A DNA stretch of 64,000 nt from Streptomyces sp. NBC_00572 (GTDB lineage: Bacteria > Actinomycetota > Actinomycetes > Streptomycetales > Streptomycetaceae). The notes below the pieces were generated by a model. That model did not search any database. It had not been told where the DNA came from and was given only the letters and a program-made list of their open reading frames with translations. The DNA is taken from positions 3,906,001-3,970,000 of the forward strand of contig NZ_JAPENX010000001.1 in assembly GCF_026341815.1 (NCBI RefSeq), given 5' to 3'. Below are positions 15,718 through 26,159 of this stretch, piece after piece. Within the stretch, counting starts at the first letter, position 1, and every line of letters starts with the position of its first letter. A program made the position numbers and the translations under genes.

Positions 15718-16740
15718 GTGAACCCCCTCCTCCGATGGCCGCGAGTGGCACCGACCGTGCTGCTCGCGGCCGTTCTCGCGCTCCTGCTTTCCCACGACGG
15801 GATCGCGCCGGGTGACCGGCACACCAGGACCCGTGCCGCGCCCGAAGCGGATCCGGCGCCGCTGCCCGGGGTGCCCTCGGGCTTCTTCACCGGCTCCGAC
15901 GAGGCCGGGGTGCGCAGGATCGCCCAGGCGCAGGCCTGGCTCGGCGGCGAGTCGCTGACCGTCGGGCACACCTATCTGCCGGGCGACCGCTGGTCCAACG
16001 TCGAGGGCCATCCGGCGCTCTTCGGGCCCTGGGCGCGCTGGAAGGAGGCGCGGCCGGGGCGGCTCTTCGTGCTCAACGTGCCGATGATGGACCGCAGTGA
16101 GGCCGGGCTGACGGACGCCGAGGTGCGGACGGGGCTGCGCGCCGGCGCGGCGGGCGCCTTCGACGGGCACTTCCGGGTCCTGGGGGAGCGGCTCGTCGAG
16201 CACGGCCTCGGGGACGCGGTCCTGGTCCTGGGCTGGGAGATGAACGGCACCACGTACAGCCATCGCTGCGGACCGGACCCGGAGGCATGGAAGGCGTACT
16301 GGCGCCGGGTGGTCGAGGTGCTGCGGGGGGTGGCGGGGCAGCGGTTCCGCTTCGACTTCACTCCGAGCCGGGGGCGGGACGCCGTGGAGTGGCCGCGCTG
16401 CTACCCGGGGGACGACGTGGTCGACATCATCGGGATGGACGCGTACGACCAGCCGGCGGGGCTCGCCTTCGAGGAGCAGGTGGCCGAGGAGTACGGGCTC
16501 GAACACCACGTCCGGTTCGCGGCGGCGCACGGCAAGCCGGTCTCGTACCCGGAGTGGGGGCTCTTCCGCAACGGCGACAACCCGGCGTACGTGCGGGGGA
16601 TGCTCGACTGGTTCGCGACGCACCGGCCCGTCTACCAGACGGTGACCGACTACTGCCCGCACGGTGTGTGGGGGTGCGCCGACAATCCGGAGTCGGCGCG
16701 GGTGGTGCGGAAGGCGCTGGGGGCGCCGCCCGGGCCCTGA
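15718..16740 (+). CDS. GH26-like glycoside hydrolase (mannanase superfamily), exported
   Basis: A 340-residue protein from GTG 15718 with a signal anchor or peptide (APTVLLAAVLALLLSHDG, about 11-28). The TIM-barrel motifs of GH26 are present: LGWEMNG (acid/base Glu174), FDFTPSRG, DIIGMDAYDQ and SYPEWGL (nucleophile Glu279). Relatives cleave beta-mannans or related glucans. Being immediately 3' of VKOR (1-base gap), it is co-transcribed, but whether it needs disulfides is unclear. The true substrate may be the organism's own or an environmental beta-glycan. Confidence 0.85.
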   Translation: MNPLLRWPRVAPTVLLAAVLALLLSHDGIAPGDRHTRTRAAPEADPAPLPGVPSGFFTGSDEAGVRRIAQAQAWLGGESLTVGHTYLPGDRWSNVEGHPALFGPWARWKEARPGRLFVLNVPMMDRSEAGLTDAEVRTGLRAGAAGAFDGHFRVLGERLVEHGLGDAVLVLGWEMNGTTYSHRCGPDPEAWKAYWRRVVEVLRGVAGQRFRFDFTPSRGRDAVEWPRCYPGDDVVDIIGMDAYDQPAGLAFEEQVAEEYGLEHHVRFAAAHGKPVSYPEWGLFRNGDNPAYVRGMLDWFATHRPVYQTVTDYCPHGVWGCADNPESARVVRKALGAPPGP

Positions 16741-16764
16741 GGGACCGGCGGGCGCCCGCCACGG

Positions 16765-17466
16765 TCAGGCGTGCTGGTAGGCCACCAGGGAGATGCCGAC
16801 GTAGTGGACGATGAAGGCGGCCAGGGTCAGCGAGTGGAAGACCTCGTGGAAGCCGAACCAGCGCGGCGAGGGGTTCGGGCGCTTGATGCCGTAGATGACC
16901 CCGCCCGCGCTGTAGAGCAGTCCGCCGACGATGACGAGGACGAGGACGGCGATGCCGCCCGCGCGCATGAAGTCGGGCAGGAAGAAGACCGCGGCCCAGC
17001 CCATCGCGATGTAGCAGGGCGTGTACAGCCAGCGCGGGGCGCCGACCCAGAAGACCCGGAAGACGATGCCGGCGGTGGCCGCCGCCCAGACCGCCCACAT
17101 GAGCGGCTCGCCGGTGGAATCGGGGAGGAGCAGCAGCGTCAGCGGGGTGTAGGTGCCCGCGATGATCAGGAAGATGTTGGCGTGGTCGAGGCGCCGGAGC
17201 ACGGCCTCGCCGCGCGGTCCCCAGTTGCCGCGGTGGTACAGCGCGCTGATGCCGAAGAGCAGGCAGGCGGTGAGGACGTAGACGCCGCAGGCGATGCGGG
17301 CGCGGGGCGAGTCGGAGAGGGCGACCAGGACGAGGCCGGCGACGATCACGGCCGGGAACATGCCCGCGTGCAGCCACCCTCTGAGCCGGGGCTTCACCGG
17401 GAGTGACGGGGGCTGCCCGATCGGATCCGGCTCGATCGGGGTCACTTCCGGGGTGGCTGCAGTCAT
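16765..17466 (-). CDS. Hemolysin III family (PAQR-like) membrane protein
   Basis: A 233-residue protein with seven hydrophobic helices. It carries the family marks SALYHRGNWGP, LDHANIFLIIAGTYTPLT, KRPNPSPRWFGFHEVFHSL and a last helix with IVHYVG. The conserved Ser, Asp and three His residues form the putative zinc hydrolase site of the PAQR/alkaline-ceramidase superfamily. The ATG at 17466 gives MTAATPEVTPI; the frame is open further upstream without a good start. Function in bacteria is unsettled (membrane lipid homeostasis is proposed). It converges with GH26 and diverges from PEPCK. Confidence 0.88.
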   Translation of the reverse strand: MTAATPEVTPIEPDPIGQPPSLPVKPRLRGWLHAGMFPAVIVAGLVLVALSDSPRARIACGVYVLTACLLFGISALYHRGNWGPRGEAVLRRLDHANIFLIIAGTYTPLTLLLLPDSTGEPLMWAVWAAATAGIVFRVFWVGAPRWLYTPCYIAMGWAAVFFLPDFMRAGGIAVLVLVIVGGLLYSAGGVIYGIKRPNPSPRWFGFHEVFHSLTLAAFIVHYVGISLVAYQHA

Positions 17467-17660
17467 GGCGGAATCGTACCGACGGCCCCGTAGGTCGGGG
17501 ATATGAGTGGCGATGCTCACGTGGGCGGACCCCTGGACATATGGGCGGTTCCGTCGGATGATCAAATGAGTGCGGTCGGCACCGGATGAGCAGCTACGAA
17601 GCATCCGGGTCGCGGCCCCCACGGGGCACACACCAAAAAACCCCTCTACAAGGAGCAATC

Positions 17661-19484
<1,824 letters not shown>

Positions 19485-19561
19485 TCCCTTCGAGACTCGT
19501 GGTGGGTTGCCCCGAGATACCGCCCTGACCAGTGGGGTCACGACGGCTCACCACGACGCAA

Positions 19562-19597
19562 CCGGCCCCCGGCGCCCCCTCAGGCTCCGGGGGCCGG
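19562..19597. terminator. Bidirectional hairpin between pckG and the next convergent gene
   Basis: Arms CCGGCCCCCGG (19562-19572) and CCGGGGGCCGG (19587-19597), a perfect 11-bp stem with a 14-base loop. It separates two convergent transcripts. Confidence 0.7.
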
Positions 19598-19619
19598 CGC
19601 ATGTCCGCCGGCGTTCCGG

Positions 19620-20546
19620 TCAGAGGATCGGCTGACCGGCCTCCACGGTCGCGATCGCGCGACGGCACGCGTCGCGGAAGGCGAGGAACCGCGGGTTGTT
19701 CCAGGTCGCGATCCGGCCGCTCTTCCAGTCGAAGTCCGTGGCCCCGGGGCCGAAGAGGGAACGGCGCATGTCCTCGGTGATCTCCAGCTGGGCGCCCGCG
19801 CCGGTCATCGTCCGGTTGCAGATGTTCTTCGTGGCCGCACCCGCGAAGTCCGCGAGGTTCTCCTTGTTCGGGTCCGTGAGCGCGTCGACCGCGGGGAACC
19901 CGGCCGCGTTCAGCTCGTATGTGAGCGCGTCACGGAACGTCTTGTTCAGGCCGCCCACGACGACCAGCTTCGGGTCCGCCTGCGAGGGCCAGATCATGGT
20001 GTCGGGCATGCCGAGCTGGCTGTACTGGCAGCCGTGCAGGCTCAGCACGTTCAGATGGCTCGCGGCCAGCACCTTCGCGACGTGGTCGTCGCAGTTCACC
20101 GAGGTGACGTGCAGATCGCGGTTGTTCTCGGAGCGCATGCCCTCGAACATCCAGTAGTCGTGGACGGTGGGCAGCAGGGCCGTCCTGTTCGCGTCCGACG
20201 GGTCGTACCCCGCTATGGCCAGACAGAGTTCGGATGTGCCTCTCTCGATCTGGCCGCCGTGGATGGCCATGATCGCCGTCCGCTGGGTGTAGACGCCCTT
20301 CTTGGACAGATAGCCGTCGAACTGCTCGTGGCGCCGCGAGCGGCGGCCGTAGTCCTCGCCCTCGACGGTGGGCTTCGTCGTGCTCGTGTAGAGGTCCGTG
20401 TTGGAGTCGTAGACGTCGCTCTCGCCGGTGGCGAACGCCGGTGCGGCGGTGGCGAGCTGGCCCACGACCGGAGCGCCCGCCGTGGCCGCGGCGGCCAGGG
20501 CGGTCAGGACGGTACGACGGGACGCGATGCGGTCGGAGAATGTCAT
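19620..20546 (-). CDS. Poly-gamma-glutamate hydrolase-like exported protein
   Basis: A 308-residue protein with a twin-arginine signal (SRRTVLTALAAAA at about 8-20, cut near AFA-TGE at 40). The mature domain has IMAIHGGQIERGTSELCLAI (first metal histidine and Glu), VTSVNCDDHVAKVL, VLSLHGC (second His) and VVVGGLN. This zinc-hydrolase layout is what I recall for the phage/Bacillus poly-gamma-glutamate hydrolase family (DUF867). It would cut gamma-glutamyl polymer or related peptides outside the cell. No capB/capC-like polymer genes are in the window, so the natural target is unclear. Confidence 0.75.
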   Translation of the reverse strand: MTFSDRIASRRTVLTALAAAATAGAPVVGQLATAAPAFATGESDVYDSNTDLYTSTTKPTVEGEDYGRRSRRHEQFDGYLSKKGVYTQRTAIMAIHGGQIERGTSELCLAIAGYDPSDANRTALLPTVHDYWMFEGMRSENNRDLHVTSVNCDDHVAKVLAASHLNVLSLHGCQYSQLGMPDTMIWPSQADPKLVVVGGLNKTFRDALTYELNAAGFPAVDALTDPNKENLADFAGAATKNICNRTMTGAGAQLEITEDMRRSLFGPGATDFDWKSGRIATWNNPRFLAFRDACRRAIATVEAGQPIL

Positions 20547-20563
20547 GGGCGGAACCTAACCGA

Positions 20564-21154
20564 TCATCTGCCGCGATCTTCGAGATAGCGGGTGTGGATC
20601 TCCTGACGGAGCGCCTCCGCCTGCTGGAGCGCGGTGGCGATGGCGGTCATCTCCTCGCGCAGCGCGGACAGTTGCCGCTCCAGGTGGCGCTCCGGCGGCT
20701 CCGTGCCCGGGGTGACCCGGGACCACCACCGGGTCCGTACGAAGGTGTCGACGGCCTCCGGGACGTCCTGGCGGACCGCACGGGCCAGCACGTGCAGGTG
20801 CTCCGGGTCCGTCACCCAGCCCGGTTCGAGCAGGGCCTCGACCAGGGAGTCCAGCTCGGCGAGCAGGCCCTGCGCGGCGGACGGCAGCTCGACCTCCGCG
20901 AGGTACTCGCGCAGGGTCGCGAAGTCGGTGCGGACGCCGTCCAGTCGATCCCCGGAGTCGGCGAACTCCGGGGTCGCGGGCCGCTCGGGCGGGGCGATCA
21001 GCGCCCCCGCCGCGTACAGGCCGGCCACCACCAGGGGCCAGAGGGCGCCCGCGGCCCCGGTGAGGGCGATGCCGACCCCGGCGAGGCCGCAGAGGCTGCC
21101 GGTCAGGTTCTTGCGGGACTCCGCGTACCGCAGCAGCGGGTTACTGGTAGCCAC
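20564..21154 (-). CDS. Membrane protein with cytoplasmic coiled-coil tail, unknown, TelA operon
   Basis: A 196-residue protein: two adjacent hydrophobic helices (about 19-53), then a charged helical domain with RHLERQLSALREEMTAIATA and a coiled-coil C-terminus. ATG 21154 overlaps the VWA gene by 14 bases, so it is the last cistron of a four-gene set. No known domain recognised. The context, TelA-like and VWA proteins, is that of tellurite/stress-type membrane complexes. Confidence 0.78.
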   Translation of the reverse strand: MATSNPLLRYAESRKNLTGSLCGLAGVGIALTGAAGALWPLVVAGLYAAGALIAPPERPATPEFADSGDRLDGVRTDFATLREYLAEVELPSAAQGLLAELDSLVEALLEPGWVTDPEHLHVLARAVRQDVPEAVDTFVRTRWWSRVTPGTEPPERHLERQLSALREEMTAIATALQQAEALRQEIHTRYLEDRGR

Positions 21155-22721
21155 GGATCTCCTCGAAGGCGCCGTCCAGCGAACCCTGGTTGGCGTCGAA
21201 GAGCTTGCCGCCGGTCAGGCTCGCGATGTGGTCGAGCTCGCCGCGGTCGGAGTCGCCGAAGAGGATCGGGAAGACCGGGGTGCGCTGCTGCGCGGCGGGC
21301 AGGGAGCGGTAGAAGGAGTCGAACGCGGTGGCCGGGTCGCCGTCGGTGTTCTCGCCGTCCGTCATGAGGACGATCGAGGTGAACGTGTCGCCGGGCGTCC
21401 TCCCCAGGAAGCGGTACGCCTCCTGGACGCTGGAGTAGATCGCCGTGCCGCCGAAGGCCGAGAGCTTCTGCGCGTCGCCCTTGATCGCGTCGAGCGCGGC
21501 CTGCGGCGAGGCCGGGTCGACCGTGTGCGTACGGACCTCGCTCTCCTTCACCGTGGAACCGAAGGGCATCAGGGTGACCTCCTCCCGGTCCCGGAAGTCA
21601 CCGGTCAGCTCGGCCAGGGCCGTCTTGAGCCGTTCGAGCCGCTCGCCGCTCATCGAACCCGAGGTGTCGAGCACGTACACCGTGCGGGAGGGCCTGCGCA
21701 GGGTGTTGTCGTACGCGTCGAGGAGCCCGTCCGCCACCTTGCGGCTGCCGGGGAACGGCAGCTCGCGCCGCGGGTCCCGGGCGAGCGCCGACGCCGGACG
21801 GACCCCGGGGACCACGGGACGGCGCAGGGTCGTCTCCGTGATCTGCCGCTGGGCGTCCGGGGTCCGCAGATACGTGGTGAGCCGGCCGGCTGCGGCCTTC
21901 GCCTCGGGGCCGGCCGAGGTGAGCAGGGTGAACGGGTAGTCGGCGGTCACGACACCGTCGGACGGGCGGATCACGGTCAGCTCGCCGGGAGCGGACAGCA
22001 GCACGGACTCGTAGTTGACGAGCGCGTCGACGTCGGTGCGGCGGGCGTAGGCGGTGGCGAGCCAGCCGGAGGAGCCCGAGGTCAGCTTCTGGCCCGTGAA
22101 GAACTCCTTGAGCCGCGGGGTGGCCTTGGTGACGTCCTGCTCGGTGAGCGCCGACTGGGCGCCGGAGAGTCCGGAGGCGACCGAGACCAGCGCGGAGAAG
22201 CCGGAGTTGGAGCGCATCGGGTCGGTCATGCCGTACGTCAGCTTCCCGTCGGCGACCGCCCGGTGCAGCTGCGACCAGGTGACCTTCGCCGGGTCCCAGC
22301 CGAGCCGGGAGACGACCTCGGGCCGTACCCCCAGGGCCACGGGCGAGGCCATCACCGGCGTTTCGCCGGTGATCTTCCGGGCGGTGTCCGGGCGGAGCCG
22401 CAGATAGTCGTTGGAGGAGAGCCAGACCGCGTCGTACTCCTTCTCCGCCTGGCCGGACGCGATCCGCTCGACGGCGTCGAGGGTGCCGGCGTAGGTGGGC
22501 CGCACGGTGACGCCGGTCGCCTTGCGGGCGGCTTCGAGCACCGGGGCCATGTCGGCCAGCTCGGAGGAGGCGAGGACCCGGAGGGTGCCGGGGGCGGCCT
22601 CCTGGCCCCGCTCGTCCGGGCGGTCGCCTCCGCCGCCGTCCCCGCCCGTGCAGGCCGTGGCGAGGAGGGCGAGGGTCAGGGCGGCGAGGGTCCGGGTCAG
22701 GGAGCGCGTGCGGGTCGTCAT
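21141..22721 (-). CDS. Lipoprotein with substrate-binding fold and VWA domain
   Basis: A 526-residue protein. Signal and lipobox: LALLATACTGG (Cys about 23). Residues about 45-300 have a periplasmic-binding-protein-2 pattern (LRVLASSELADMAPVLEAA, YDAVWLSSNDYLRL, GYPFT-like domain end). The C-terminal von Willebrand factor A domain has the MIDAS motif VYVLDTSGSMSGERLERLK (DTSGS) and IVLMTDGENTDGD. It should sit on the outer face of the membrane, binding a ligand and, through Mg2+, a partner protein. It is fused in the order seen in Ter/TelA-associated systems, and its ATG overlaps the TelA stop as ATGA. Confidence 0.85.
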   Translation of the reverse strand: MTTRTRSLTRTLAALTLALLATACTGGDGGGGDRPDERGQEAAPGTLRVLASSELADMAPVLEAARKATGVTVRPTYAGTLDAVERIASGQAEKEYDAVWLSSNDYLRLRPDTARKITGETPVMASPVALGVRPEVVSRLGWDPAKVTWSQLHRAVADGKLTYGMTDPMRSNSGFSALVSVASGLSGAQSALTEQDVTKATPRLKEFFTGQKLTSGSSGWLATAYARRTDVDALVNYESVLLSAPGELTVIRPSDGVVTADYPFTLLTSAGPEAKAAAGRLTTYLRTPDAQRQITETTLRRPVVPGVRPASALARDPRRELPFPGSRKVADGLLDAYDNTLRRPSRTVYVLDTSGSMSGERLERLKTALAELTGDFRDREEVTLMPFGSTVKESEVRTHTVDPASPQAALDAIKGDAQKLSAFGGTAIYSSVQEAYRFLGRTPGDTFTSIVLMTDGENTDGDPATAFDSFYRSLPAAQQRTPVFPILFGDSDRGELDHIASLTGGKLFDANQGSLDGAFEEIRGYQ

Positions 22722-23947
22722 GCGAGGCCGCCACCCTCCAGTGCGCCGGTGCGGCGACTGCGGGCCAAGTGGGCGCTCGCCTCCTGGAGTTCGGCGGTCA
22801 GCGACTCGACCGTCGCCGCCATCGACTCCGTCGCCTGCACCTTGTACGTGTCGATGGCGTCGAGGGTCCGGTAGATCTGCTGGAACGCCGTGCGGAGCGT
22901 CTCCGCGCCGACCGCCGGGTCCGCCGCGATCCGCTGGATCTCGCCGGCCTGGGTGGCGAGCATCTCGGCGTTGCCGCGGATCAGGTCCTCGGTCGTCGAG
23001 CGCAGCACGTTCACCTGCTCGGTGACCTTCCGCTGGTTCTCCAGCGCGGAGGCGAGCATCACCGCGATCCGCAGCGCCGACACGGTCGTGGTCGCAGCCC
23101 GGTCCACGCCCTTGATCAGCTCGTCGTTGTTCCGGCGGACCACGTCCATCGCCAGATATCCCTGGGCGCAGACCGCGAGTTGGGTCAGCAGGTCCTGGTG
23201 CTTCTGCCGGACCGGGAAGAGGACGTCCGCACGCAGCGCGTCCGCCTGCGCCGGGTCGTACGTGGCCGCGATGCGCTCCTCCACGGCCGCGTCGAGGGCG
23301 TCGGTGAGCACCGCGTACTCCTGGAGCTTGCCCATGGTCTCCCAGAGCCGGGCCCGCTCGGTCTGCAACGCGGCGTTGTCGCGGCGCAGTTCGTCCTGGC
23401 CGCCGCGCAGGGAACCGACGATCCGGTTCAGTGTGGCCTGCGAGGAGGCGTACTTGGCGACGTGGTCGCGCAGCTTGTTGCCGCCGGGGAGCTTCGAGAG
23501 CAGCCCCTTGATGCCCCTCCCGGGAGTCTCCCTGGGGTCCAGGTCCTCGATCGTGCGCCGGAGTTCGACGAGGGACGAGCCGACCCGGGACTGGGCGTCG
23601 CCGCCGGAGGAACCGGACCCACCGGAGCCGAGCGAGCGGATCGTACGGTCGAGCATGCGGTTGGACTGCTGGGCCGCGGAGCGCATCTCGCCCGCGCCGA
23701 GCGCCGCGATCTCGCCGATGCGGCCCGCGAAGTCGGGGGAGCGCGGGTCGAGCCCTTCGAGCGAGCCGATGTATTCGGCGGCCCGCCGTGACATCTCCGT
23801 GCGGGTCGACTCGTCCAGCGGGACCAGGCCGGAGGCCTGCTCGGCGCGGACCGCCGGCACGGGCTCGGGCGGGGTCAGGACCAGCGGGGTGTCGTGCTCG
23901 GGAGGTGTCAGGGCCATCGTCCTTCTCGGATCCTCGGGCGTGGTCAT
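22718..23947 (-). CDS. TelA-family (toxic anion resistance) protein
   Basis: A 409-residue, mostly helical, soluble protein. The family core runs from about residue 110 with LSKLPGGNKLRDHVAKYASS, LWETMGKLQEYAVLTDALD, VLFPVRQKHQDLLTQLAVCA, GYLAMDVVRRNNDELIKGVD and ALRIAVMLASALENQRKV. TelA/KlaA relatives accompany tellurite and cell-envelope stress systems; the biochemical role is not settled. It overlaps genes on both sides by 4 bases (ATGA at 23944-23947 and at 22718-22721), so the set is one tightly coupled operon. ATG 23947 follows the upstream stop directly. Confidence 0.88.
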   Translation of the reverse strand: MTTPEDPRRTMALTPPEHDTPLVLTPPEPVPAVRAEQASGLVPLDESTRTEMSRRAAEYIGSLEGLDPRSPDFAGRIGEIAALGAGEMRSAAQQSNRMLDRTIRSLGSGGSGSSGGDAQSRVGSSLVELRRTIEDLDPRETPGRGIKGLLSKLPGGNKLRDHVAKYASSQATLNRIVGSLRGGQDELRRDNAALQTERARLWETMGKLQEYAVLTDALDAAVEERIAATYDPAQADALRADVLFPVRQKHQDLLTQLAVCAQGYLAMDVVRRNNDELIKGVDRAATTTVSALRIAVMLASALENQRKVTEQVNVLRSTTEDLIRGNAEMLATQAGEIQRIAADPAVGAETLRTAFQQIYRTLDAIDTYKVQATESMAATVESLTAELQEASAHLARSRRTGALEGGGLA

Positions 23948-25047
23948 GCGGCGTCCCCCTGGTCACGGGCCCGCAGGGCCATCTCGTGCAGCACCCTGCT
24001 GGTGGGCACGGGCGCCTGGCGGACTCCGGTCAGCGTCTGGTTGAGGTAGGCGGTGTGGCTCTGGGTCGCGGTGGTGAACTCGCTTGCCGCGCCCTGCGGC
24101 CGGAAGCCGTGGCGGACCGCGAGCTTGCGCAGCTCGGGGTCGGTGGCGAGGAGTTCGCCGAGCGCCCGGCCGTTCTCGGTGAGCGGTACGAGGGTGTGGT
24201 CGCTGTTCACCGTGGTGTCCGGGTAGAGGACGACGAGGTCGCCCATCGGCCGGCCGGCCAGGAGCTGGGCGGCGACCTGGGACTCGTACACGAGGACCAG
24301 CGGGTTGCCGACGCCGCTGATGAAGTCCCGGAAGGGGGCGTCCGAGCTCGACTGCTGGGCGCCCTGCACCTGGACGAGCTTGCGCAGGATCGGGGCCGTG
24401 CGGGTGACGGCCGCCTTGTCGCCCGCGACCCGCCCGCCGTCGGCGACGTAGCTCGCGGCGGCGAGGTAGAGGGCGCCCGAGTTGGAGGCGACCGGGTCGG
24501 TGGAGGTGATGAAGAGGGTGCCGCTCAGCTCGGCGTGCCCGGCTGAGCCCTTGAGCTGCTGCCAGGTCCGGTCGGCGCGGGCCGCCGCGAGATAGGCGTC
24601 CATCCTCAGGGTGCCGCTGGTGCCGCGCGGGCCGAGGGTCGCCAGACCGTTCCCGGCGAGGACCCGGGCGGCGGCGCTGTGCGCGACGACGACGAGCGGC
24701 GAGTAGAAGGGCCGCAGCGGGGCGGTCGTAGCCTTGGCCTTCTTCGCGGCCTTCGCGCGCAGCTCGTCGGCCGGAGCCTTGGAGGACGGGAAGGCGAAGT
24801 CGTAACCGTCGAGGGGTAGTTCCTCCATGTCCCAGGACCCGGAGGTCTCGGTGCCCACGGTGAAGCCCTTCGCGGCGAGGGCCTTCACCACCTGAGGGTC
24901 GGTGAAGAACTCCGCCTTCTCCGACCCGATGACTCCTCGCACGGTCTTCGTTGCCGTGCCCGTGTCCTTGTCGCCGCCCGTCACGAGGACGGCGGCCACG
25001 CCGCCGAGGAGAAGGACGGCCAGGACGATTCCCAGGATGCGTCTCAC
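23944..25047 (-). CDS. Membrane-anchored substrate-binding-like protein, TelA operon
   Basis: About 367 residues from GTG 25047; GTG 25074 is an alternative nine residues longer, and neither has a clear ribosome site. One N-terminal helix (ILGIVLAVLLLGGVAAVLV) anchors it. The rest looks like a type-2 periplasmic-binding fold: VRGVIGSEKAEFFTDPQVV, DGYDFAFPSSKAPADELR, LFITSTDPVASNSGALYLA and NPLVLVYESQ. The VWA lipoprotein two genes on has a similar fold, so the operon makes two ligand sensors flanking a TelA protein. The upstream open frame is His/Pro-rich nonsense. Confidence 0.75.
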   Translation of the reverse strand: MRRILGIVLAVLLLGGVAAVLVTGGDKDTGTATKTVRGVIGSEKAEFFTDPQVVKALAAKGFTVGTETSGSWDMEELPLDGYDFAFPSSKAPADELRAKAAKKAKATTAPLRPFYSPLVVVAHSAAARVLAGNGLATLGPRGTSGTLRMDAYLAAARADRTWQQLKGSAGHAELSGTLFITSTDPVASNSGALYLAAASYVADGGRVAGDKAAVTRTAPILRKLVQVQGAQQSSSDAPFRDFISGVGNPLVLVYESQVAAQLLAGRPMGDLVVLYPDTTVNSDHTLVPLTENGRALGELLATDPELRKLAVRHGFRPQGAASEFTTATQSHTAYLNQTLTGVRQAPVPTSRVLHEMALRARDQGDAA

Positions 25048-25173
25048 GCGGGCAGCGTGCTCGCGGAAACCCACATTCCAGGGGGAGTTGGGTGGACGGG
25101 GGGTGAAGGAGCGATCCCGGTACCGAACCGGAGGAGGATGTACCGTGGCGGCCGTCGTGTGGGGGGTGGCGGG

Positions 25174-25611
25174 ATGCCGCGCTGGGCGGTCGTTGTGCTG
25201 GTGGTCGTGGGTTCGCTGGTCGTGCTGGTGCCGATCGGCGGCATCGTCGCGTACATGTACGCCGTCGGGGAGAACCACAAGAACCTGCGGTTCCCGTCCC
25301 AGGACGTGACGGTGGCGCGGTGCGCCGTCGATCCGGTGTCCGGGCGGCCCGTGGCGGAGTTGTCGGTCACCAGCCGGGCGGCCCGGAAGGGCACCTACAC
25401 GGTGACGGTGGAGTTCCAGGACGAACGCGAGAAGGCCGTCGAGCGGGTCACCGGGGTCGTCGAGGACCTCGCGACGGGAGCGACCGGGCGGACGGCGGTC
25501 GTGGGAGCCGAGGAGTACGGGCAGGGCGCGCCGCGGTGTGTCGTGTACGACGCCGAGTTCGAGTCGACCGAGCCGACGGCGCCCGGATCGGCGGCGACCG
25601 CCACCCCTTAG
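25174..25611 (+). CDS. Small single-pass membrane protein, unknown
   Basis: A 145-residue protein with an N-terminal helix (AVVVLVVVGSLVVLVPIGGIVAY, about 4-27) and an outside beta-rich domain: VARCAVDPVSGRPVAELSV, GTYTVTVEFQDEREKAV, GRTAVVGAEEYGQGAP and RCVVYDAEF. The paired cysteines probably bridge. The reading resembles short immunoglobulin-like or FxaX-type exported domains, without a named family. ATG 25174 has a G-rich upstream; ATG 25138, directly behind GGAGGAGG with too short a gap, is the alternative start. It is divergent from the TelA operon. Confidence 0.68.
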   Translation: MPRWAVVVLVVVGSLVVLVPIGGIVAYMYAVGENHKNLRFPSQDVTVARCAVDPVSGRPVAELSVTSRAARKGTYTVTVEFQDEREKAVERVTGVVEDLATGATGRTAVVGAEEYGQGAPRCVVYDAEFESTEPTAPGSAATATP

Positions 25612-25641
25612 GGGCCTGGAGGCTCAGGGGAGTGGGTGGCG

Positions 25642-25675
25642 CCCGGTCCGCGCGGTTCGTGCCGCGCGGACCGGG
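25642..25675. terminator. Bidirectional hairpin between convergent small genes
   Basis: Arms CCCGGTCCGCGCGG (25642-25655) and CCGCGCGGACCGGG (25662-25675), a perfect 14-bp stem with a 6-base loop, between two convergent reading frames. Confidence 0.75.
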
Positions 25676-25679
25676 GCCG

Positions 25680-26081
25680 TCAGGGGGTGCCGGCCGCGGC
25701 CAGGGTGGCTTCCCCGGCCAGCGCCGCGGTGTGCGCGTCCATGCGCTCGGCGGCGAGGATCGCGGCGGCCGTGTCGGCCCGGGAGGCGGCGACGAGCAGC
25801 GCGCGGCCCGCGAGGGCGTGGGCCCTGTGGTGCAGGTCCTGCGTGGACGAGCCGCGCAGGCCCGCGTGTCGCGCGGGCGGTGCGCCGCGCAGCCGCGCCA
25901 CCTGCCGGGCGATCAGTTCGCCTGCCTCCGTGTTGCCGAGCTCGTCGGTGACGGCGAGCAGGGCGGAGAGGTGCCCGGCGAGCTGGATGTCCAGCTCCTC
26001 CTCGCGGGAGCGGTGCGGGTACGCGTCGTGGGCGTCGTCGGCCGTCCGGTGGACCGACTTGGTGCGGATCGGTTCGTACAT
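25680..26081 (-). CDS. Small soluble helical protein, unknown
   Basis: A 133-residue, Ala/His/Arg-rich protein: MYEPIRTKSVHRTADDAHD, then helices LDIQLAGHLSALLAVTDELG and AGELIARQVARLRGAPPARH. AGGAGG seven bases before ATG 26081 fixes the start; an earlier Met ten codons upstream is weaker. It contains no membrane helix and no motif I recognise. The helix-only composition resembles small Streptomyces conserved proteins. Confidence 0.72.
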   Translation of the reverse strand: MYEPIRTKSVHRTADDAHDAYPHRSREEELDIQLAGHLSALLAVTDELGNTEAGELIARQVARLRGAPPARHAGLRGSSTQDLHHRAHALAGRALLVAASRADTAAAILAAERMDAHTAALAGEATLAAAGTP

Positions 26082-26159
26082 GGGACGGCCTCCTGAGTGC
26101 TCTGGAGCCATCCTAGCTTAGATTCCGTCTAAAGTTGAGCGGGGTCTGGTCGCGGCTCG

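Noticed and set aside
21141..23966. A single 941-codon minus-strand frame joining TelA and VWA genes
   Set aside because: Its first half is out-of-frame shadow of the TelA gene; two separate genes overlap by ATGA.
26082..26111. Upstream Met (MAPEHSGGRPMYEPI) as the start of the 25680 gene
   Set aside because: AGGAGG is placed correctly for the inner ATG at 26081, not for the outer one.
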